Shown: one piece after another, positions 59,259 to 64,000 of the stretch | How the letters are laid out: every line of letters starts with the position of its first letter | Position numbering within the stretch: position 1 is the stretch's first letter | Assembly: GCF_043290135.1 (NCBI RefSeq) | Contig: NC_134701.1 | Location: 205,217,601-205,281,600, forward strand | DNA length: 64,000 nt | Source of the DNA: Rhipicephalus microplus | Taxonomy: Eukaryota > Arthropoda > Arachnida > Ixodida > Ixodidae | Direction of reading: 5' to 3' | Translations under genes and position numbers: made by a program | The notes under the pieces: generated by a model | The model's database searches: none | Seen by the model: the letters and a program-made list of their open reading frames with translations, nothing else | Told to the model about the DNA's origin: nothing

Positions 59259-59669
59259 CCTAGCAGCGCTTGGTGTTCACAGCACACACACCGTGCTAAT
59301 ATAAGCGGTGCACAACATATGCAGAACTCCACCCACAAATGAGGCATACACGGAAACAAACAAATGAAAACACAAGTGAGCACCAGCAGTGCTTCGCATC
59401 CCCACCATGTTTGCCTTTCGTGGGTCGTGGGAGATGGTGTCACTTATTTGAAAGCTGTGCCTCCTAATACTTTCCAAAAGAAGTATAGTGATCTATCTTA
59501 TAGATTTAGATGGTGTCTATCATCAGTTTTATACATGTGGCAAGTCATACCTCCTTAAGTAAAAAAAAACTAACTTGCGCAGAAAATGCCAAATAACGAA
59601 TACCATAGCGAGAAATTGTAATAATTATCTGCTTATTCGAACTTGCTATCTCTACCAACCCCGGTTTAA

Positions 59670-59942
59670 GTGAATACGACCCTTCCAGGAAGCGAACAGT
59701 TTTTCGTACTATGGGACATATCAACGAGTAGCAAGCGGGTTTCAGCACAGAACGTACAAGAGCTTATGAGAGGCCTACTGGAGTCTTCCAAGACAGCACG
59801 TGCTACAGTGCCGGATAACACCTATGTAATGAAAGTTCATAGTTGCTGTTCAAGTGATGCAGCCCTTGTTGTTACTCCACCGATGCCTCTTCACCATTCC
59901 TCACCAATTAAAAGTTTGTTGGCGCGTTTCCTCTCTGATTAA
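59670..59942 (+). CDS. Open frame of 90 codons, unknown
   Basis: Encodes a mixed-composition peptide with SEQFFVLWDISTSSKRVSAQ, VQELMRGLLESSKTARATV and SPIKSLLARFLSD before a TAA. It begins at a non-ATG codon in the displayed frame, so it could be an exon or part of a decayed transposon. No domain recognised. Confidence 0.2.
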   Translation: MNTTLPGSEQFFVLWDISTSSKRVSAQNVQELMRGLLESSKTARATVPDNTYVMKVHSCCSSDAALVVTPPMPLHHSSPIKSLLARFLSD

Positions 59943-60204
59943 GGAGCCATCGGTGGCAAGCTTTTAGTAGGGGTGGTCTGCCGGCATGCGCTTTTCAAAC
60001 TTTGCTTCAGCCGTGTTCATTCCCAACGCTCGCACACTTCTACTAGCGAGAACATGCAATGTGCGGGGTAATGAAAAATGATGGTGGAGAAAAACACGCC
60101 GAAAGTGTCCATATGATTGCTATTGCGATAAAAAATTAACAGGCAAGTGCTTTTTTTTTCTTTTTGTTGACTGTGCATACATGTTCACCATATCCGCAGT
60201 ATAT

Positions 60205-60440
60205 GCCCCGCCGCGGCGGTCTAGTGGCTGAGGTACTCGGCTGCTGACCCGACGGTCACCAAATCCCGGCCACAGCGGCTGCCTTTTCGATGCAAGAAAA
60301 AATGCTGTAGGCCCGCGTTCTCATATTTGAGTGCATGTTGAAGAATCCCAGGTCGTCCACAGTCCTCCACTACAGCGTCTCTGATAATCATATGGTGGTT
60401 TTGGGACGTTCAACTTCACATATATATCAATCATATGCTA
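60205..60440 (+). mobile_element. Ruka-like SINE, full length
   Basis: tRNA-like head at 60209-60280 (GCGGCGGTCTAGTGGCTGAG, CGGCTGCTGACCCGACGG, and a damaged B-box CACCAAATCCC), then the Ruka body reading in the forward sense: GTAGGCCCGCGTTCTCATAT, GTCCACAGTCCTCCACTACA, ATCATATGGTGGTTTTGGGA, and a tail ATCAATCATATG. It is the complement of the fragments at 2927-3004 and 34419-34548. The damaged B-box suggests it is no longer transcribed by Pol III. Confidence 0.8.
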
Positions 60441-61001
60441 AATATATAGCGCATTCTGCTGGTGTTATGTAGTGGGTGGCAATGGTGTAGGAGATAATCT
60501 GTGACGACACTTTCACACTGGTTCACGAAATTGAAAGCCGGAAAGGTGTTAGAAGTTCTATTCACAAGTCGGTTCACAGTGATTGATAACTGTTCCTGTT
60601 GTAGCTGATTTGTTTTTAAGCAGGGTGATTTTACTCTTTGTAATCAAAAGTAAGCGCACCTGTACTGGTCGAAAAATTGCCATTCAGTAATATTTTTTTT
60701 ACTAGGCTAAGTGTGTCCGCTTGGAACTAGTGAGTTAACTGTGACCACTTCTTAAATCATTGTCACGAATGGACATCATGGAAAGAAGTACGTGGTTGCT
60801 CCTGAGTGAAGTATGCTTTTCTGAGAGTTTTTGCACCGAATTTCTGGGACTAATGAACAATACCAACAGAAGAGGTCTTCCCCATAAATGCTGTGAGGAG
60901 GTTTGTTTCGGGAAGGTGTGCGCATGAATACCAAAGAAAGTGGCTGCTATTCCTTTACGTGTTTCATGAAAGACCACTTTGACTGATACATTGTGAGATA
61001 T

Positions 61002-61440
61002 GAAGGAAAGAAAGGTAATTTTAAGGACGTTTATAGATGTTAAAACAATATTAATGAGAAGTGACAAACGAATGTGCCAAGGAAAGTATAGGGGCTATTA
61101 TTACAAGTAATTGTAATGTAACTGTGCAGAAAAAAAAGTGAATGAAAAGATAGTCTGTTGTGGGTAGGCACCAAACTTGCGACCATGGAATGACGTGTTT
61201 GATGCTCTACCAACTGAGCTACAACAGTGTCTATCCCCCAATCCACTTTATTAGGTATGTATGTTCATTTAACGGGGAGCGTCAGTCAGCACCACCTGTT
61301 GTCATGGTGGCGAGTCTCGGACACTCATTATTTGCCTATTAGCACCAAGTAGAACGTTATTTTATTATGAGCTGGTAGCTGACAAATTATTCCTCGCATA
61401 AAACTCTAAAGCAACAAGTCTGCCAGAACGAGGCCCGGGC
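61002..61440 (-). repeat. Interspersed repeat with tRNA-like segment, copy 1
   Basis: Begins GAAGGAAAGAAAGGTAATTT. On the minus strand at about 61172-61225 there is a tRNA-like stretch with a perfect A-box (TAGCTCAGTTGG) and a poor B-box. The body after it (CAGTCAGCACCACCTGTTGT, GAGCTGGTAGCTGACAAATT) continues to about 61440, where copy 2 begins. Confidence 0.6.
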
Positions 61441-61441
61441 T

Positions 61442-61775
61442 ATGAAGGAAGGAAAGAAAGGTAATTTTAAGGGCTTGTTTTATTTGTTTGAAACAATATC
61501 AATGAGAATTGACAGATAAATATTATAAGAAAAGTATAGAGAACGTTGGTAACAAAAATTGTAATATAAATTTCAAGAAAAAAGATTGGATGAAAAAATA
61601 ACTCACTGTGGGCCGGTACCGAATCTGCGACCTTCAATTATAAAAATCACTCAAGCCAAATAAGTGCTACCCTGGTTTGTCAGGCTATTGTTGCCTATTG
61701 CAGCATTGTTATCTCCACCACGAACACTCCTACGTAAGTAAAGTGTCATTGTGAATGCAGAATGAGCTCTATATA
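61442..61775 (-). repeat. Interspersed repeat with tRNA-like segment, copy 2
   Basis: Begins GAAGGAAGGAAAGAAAGGTA and repeats the blocks of copy 1: AACAATATCAATGAGAATTG, GAAAAGTATAGAGAACGTTG, ACTCACTGTGGGCCGGTACC. The tRNA-like part is degraded. It lies in the same orientation and directly next to copy 1. Confidence 0.6.
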
Positions 61776-62354
61776 TAATTGGATAGCACTTACTTTGGAG
61801 GGATATATACGTTACTTAGCAGGCTATGACAGGCTACCTCAGGTAATAAACTGCGTGGTTCATATGCATACTTTGCCATGCGTCTATCAATTCTTACTGA
61901 TATGGCTGACACACAAGAAAAAGCTTGTTAGCTTTAATATACATTGATTTTGGTAAAAGCTTTAGGCAACGGCTGTTTTTTTATTTGTGATGTTACCATT
62001 AAATATTTTACAACCAGCAGATTCAGACGGGAGGTATCATTCGGAGACTACAAATAAAATCAATGGCCACATTTTTATTCAATTTTGCCTAGAAACAAGT
62101 ATCACAAAAAGTTCTGATGGGACCAACATCTCGTCATCAGCGCAGTATTTTGAGAGATCTGAGGAAGTTTTGCGTCGGACAGGGCTATATAAAAGAGTGT
62201 ATATAGTTTCCTGGAAATTCAAGGTTTCTTTCTATATGCACGTTTTTGTTTTGCCTGACATCTTTTCTGCCTCTTCTCTTTCTTAATATTGAGTAGCACG
62301 TCAGATAATTGGTTCAGCTGCACCTCTCTCATCTTTCTTCCTGTTTTCCCCTCG
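61776..62354. other. No recognised feature
   Basis: AT-rich DNA with short frames only. Confidence 0.5.
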
Positions 62355-62480
62355 TCTCAGTGCAGAGTACAAAACAGGATACTACAATTCTGGTTGGCCT
62401 TCCTGCCTTTCCCTCAATTTATTCATTCTCTCACCTCTCCATAATATACCTCTCTTTCTTTCTCTCTCTTCTTCTGGTTT
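62355..62480 (+). mobile_element. RNase H LINE 3' untranslated fragment
   Basis: CAGTGCAGAGTACAAAACAGG and CTGGTTGGCCTTCCTGCCTT resemble the 3' untranslated text of the 10-kb LINE (CAGTGCAGGGTAGCTAACC, CTGGTTAACCTCCCTGCCTT). A pyrimidine-rich TCTCTTTCTTTCTCTCTC tail follows. No coding part. Confidence 0.55.
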
Positions 62481-64000
62481 TTACCCCATCTCCACCGATT
62501 TGACGAGTCTGTCTCCTTCTTGCCTCTCACAGGTTGGTACCTTAGGCTTGCTCACAACCCACCCCTGTCAACAATTGAAAACATGGTTGGCCATCACCTC
62601 CTTTCGCAAGGAGCCATGATGCACCTACTTATATGGTATGCTGAAATGGAATGCTTGCAACCCTAGCAAAAAATTATTTAAGTCATTAATTGCACAACAT
62701 GTAAACAAAAAGGTTCAGCTAAATCTGAAAACTGAATGAATTCTCACAGCCAGCAGAAACGAAAGCAAAAAATAAACTAGGAATGAGTTCCTGCGGGGCT
62801 GCTTTGTTGCTATCCGGCTCTGTTCTCCAACGCTTTCGCTGCCAGCTCCAAAGACCGTTCCTAGCTCCTAACGATTGGCAGATAACGAGCATCGAAAACA
62901 GCACGCGCCATGGAATATTCAGCAAAAAGAAAATGAAGATCCCGCTGTGTTCGGAAAGGCGTGAGTGAGGACCGGCACATTATTAGTTCCACTTCAACGC
63001 TACCAAAATGAGAACCCTTCCTTGCGCGAGCTCATTGCACAAACAAAAACTACCTCTTGTTTCTTTCGTAGTCTCACGTGACCTCTTTTATTACTCCAAG
63101 TTTCGCGATTTATGCTCCTCGCTTTACTCTTTTGTTACACTCATACCATCTTGCCTTTATTTTGCCACTAGGAGTGGCATGCTTCTTCCTTTATTACCAC
63201 TTTTTTGCTCCACGAGCCTGGCAGTGTTCTCGTAATTTGAGCTCTCGTTGCACCAGGAGGCAAGAATGTGTAGTTGCACAGGGCACTACTTAGTACGCTC
63301 AGAGGCAGAAGTTTGAATCTATCAAATTTCCCTTTCGAAAAAGTCAAAAAGCCTAGGAAAATTAGGGAATCGTCTCAGTTTTACTGATACAATATTGAGA
63401 AACATTCTAACAAAGTGCGTGACATATCGCAACTGCTTCATGACTAGCAATTAGCTGTCATGTGACTTCTGAAGTACGAGATGAATTTCTGGCTACCACA
63501 GAATCAGCCTCCAATATTTCATCTTAGTCCACATGCAGCCCATGAAAATTAGTTAGTTATAGACACGACCATTAGTTGTAGACACGTCCATGAATACAAA
63601 TGTGTTTCAGTTTTGCTAACTCCACACACTGAAGCCAAAGAAAATTCTTTACGAGGTTGTGTATAGCCGTTGTTTTTTTCATTCTTTGATGAGCTATTAT
63701 ACTGGTGGAAGTACTAGATGCCAGTAGAGAAGTTTATATGAGGGTGCAAGAAATATTTTCACGGCTTGTTTAATATCTCTTAGCTACTGTTTCATTTTTT
63801 TTTTAAACGACGACCCAAAGACCTTAAAAGGAGAAACACCACCCATGAACAACTATCATGCGTCGACTGTCAAATCTGAAGAACGTATTTCTTGATCTTG
63901 CTACGCGATGGAGAACTAGTAGCTTGATAAATAACGTCTATCACACGTTACGTGGGTTTGCGCTGAAACTTCAGATTGTGGTTTCTGGCGCCCTCTCCTT
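62481..64000. other. No recognised feature
   Basis: AT-rich DNA to the window end. Open frames at 62783-62968 and 63008-63293 are short and unrecognised. Confidence 0.45.

Larger units (their letters stand above)
58876..60204. other. Unassigned, candidate promoter and one open frame
   Basis: Holds the promoter-like stretch at 59225-59258 and the unrecognised frame at 59670-59942. An imperfect inverted pair, GAGGAAGCGAAGTGG / CCACTTCGTTCCTC, lies at about 59137-59195. Confidence 0.4.

Overview
The window looks like nuclear DNA from a hard tick (Ixodidae, probably a metastriate genus). It is AT-rich, carries no operon-like gene blocks, and is filled with repeats typical of tick genomes: Ruka-like tRNA-derived SINEs, an RTE-type LINE whose 3' end is a (GAT)n run, an RNase H-bearing LINE, a decayed Ty3/gypsy element and long tetranucleotide arrays. 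The organism call rests on recognising these families by eye. I see no intact protein-coding gene.

Layout. 0-2.76 kb: minus-strand Ty3/gypsy element (reverse transcriptase and protease, then gag, then primer-binding site and LTR edge), broken by stops and frameshifts and cut by the window edge. 2.9-10.1 kb: SINE and retroelement scraps, and the first copy (6.56-7.27 kb) of a seven-copy family called here GCGAAGC, which has GGGGCGAAGC / GCTTCGCCCC ends and a variable minisatellite core. 10.17-11.75 kb: an RNase H LINE whose 5' part is inverted, bounded by a perfect 13-bp target-site duplication. 13.78-14.01 kb: a LINE tail with a perfect 10-bp duplication. 17.1-18.1 kb: GCGAAGC copy plus a second interspersed repeat. 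18.27-21.21 kb: a near full-length but dead RTE-type LINE, followed by another LINE tail.

21.7-32.6 kb: a 114-bp tandem duplication, a candidate solo LTR, two GCGAAGC copies and a 432-bp MITE with long inverted ends (31.1-31.5 kb). 32.6-35.8 kb: a second 5'-inverted LINE, this time RTE type, with a perfect 11-bp target-site duplication. A CR1/L2-like LINE sits inside it, and that insertion holds a Ruka SINE, a 44-bp perfect palindrome with a hammerhead-like core, and (TA)n runs. 36.4-37.1 kb: LINE ORF1 remnants. 37.2-43.1 kb: more repeat copies. 44.39-45.15 kb: a 760-bp CATA array.

46.0-48.4 kb is the only region with convincing host-gene ancestry: a plus-strand M13 (neprilysin-like) metallopeptidase relic with its signal anchor, SVxPCDD motif and C-terminal block recognisable, but with stops, frame changes and no HExxH zinc site. 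48.4-64 kb is mostly unassigned, with a GCGAAGC copy (58.1-58.9 kb), a full-length Ruka-like SINE (60.2 kb), a paired repeat (61.0-61.8 kb) and a LINE 3' end (62.4 kb).

The window therefore records mobile-element turnover more than gene function. Four LINE insertions still show identical target-site duplications, and two of them carry the 5' inversion expected from twin priming. Most long open frames come from low-complexity arrays and are not proteins.
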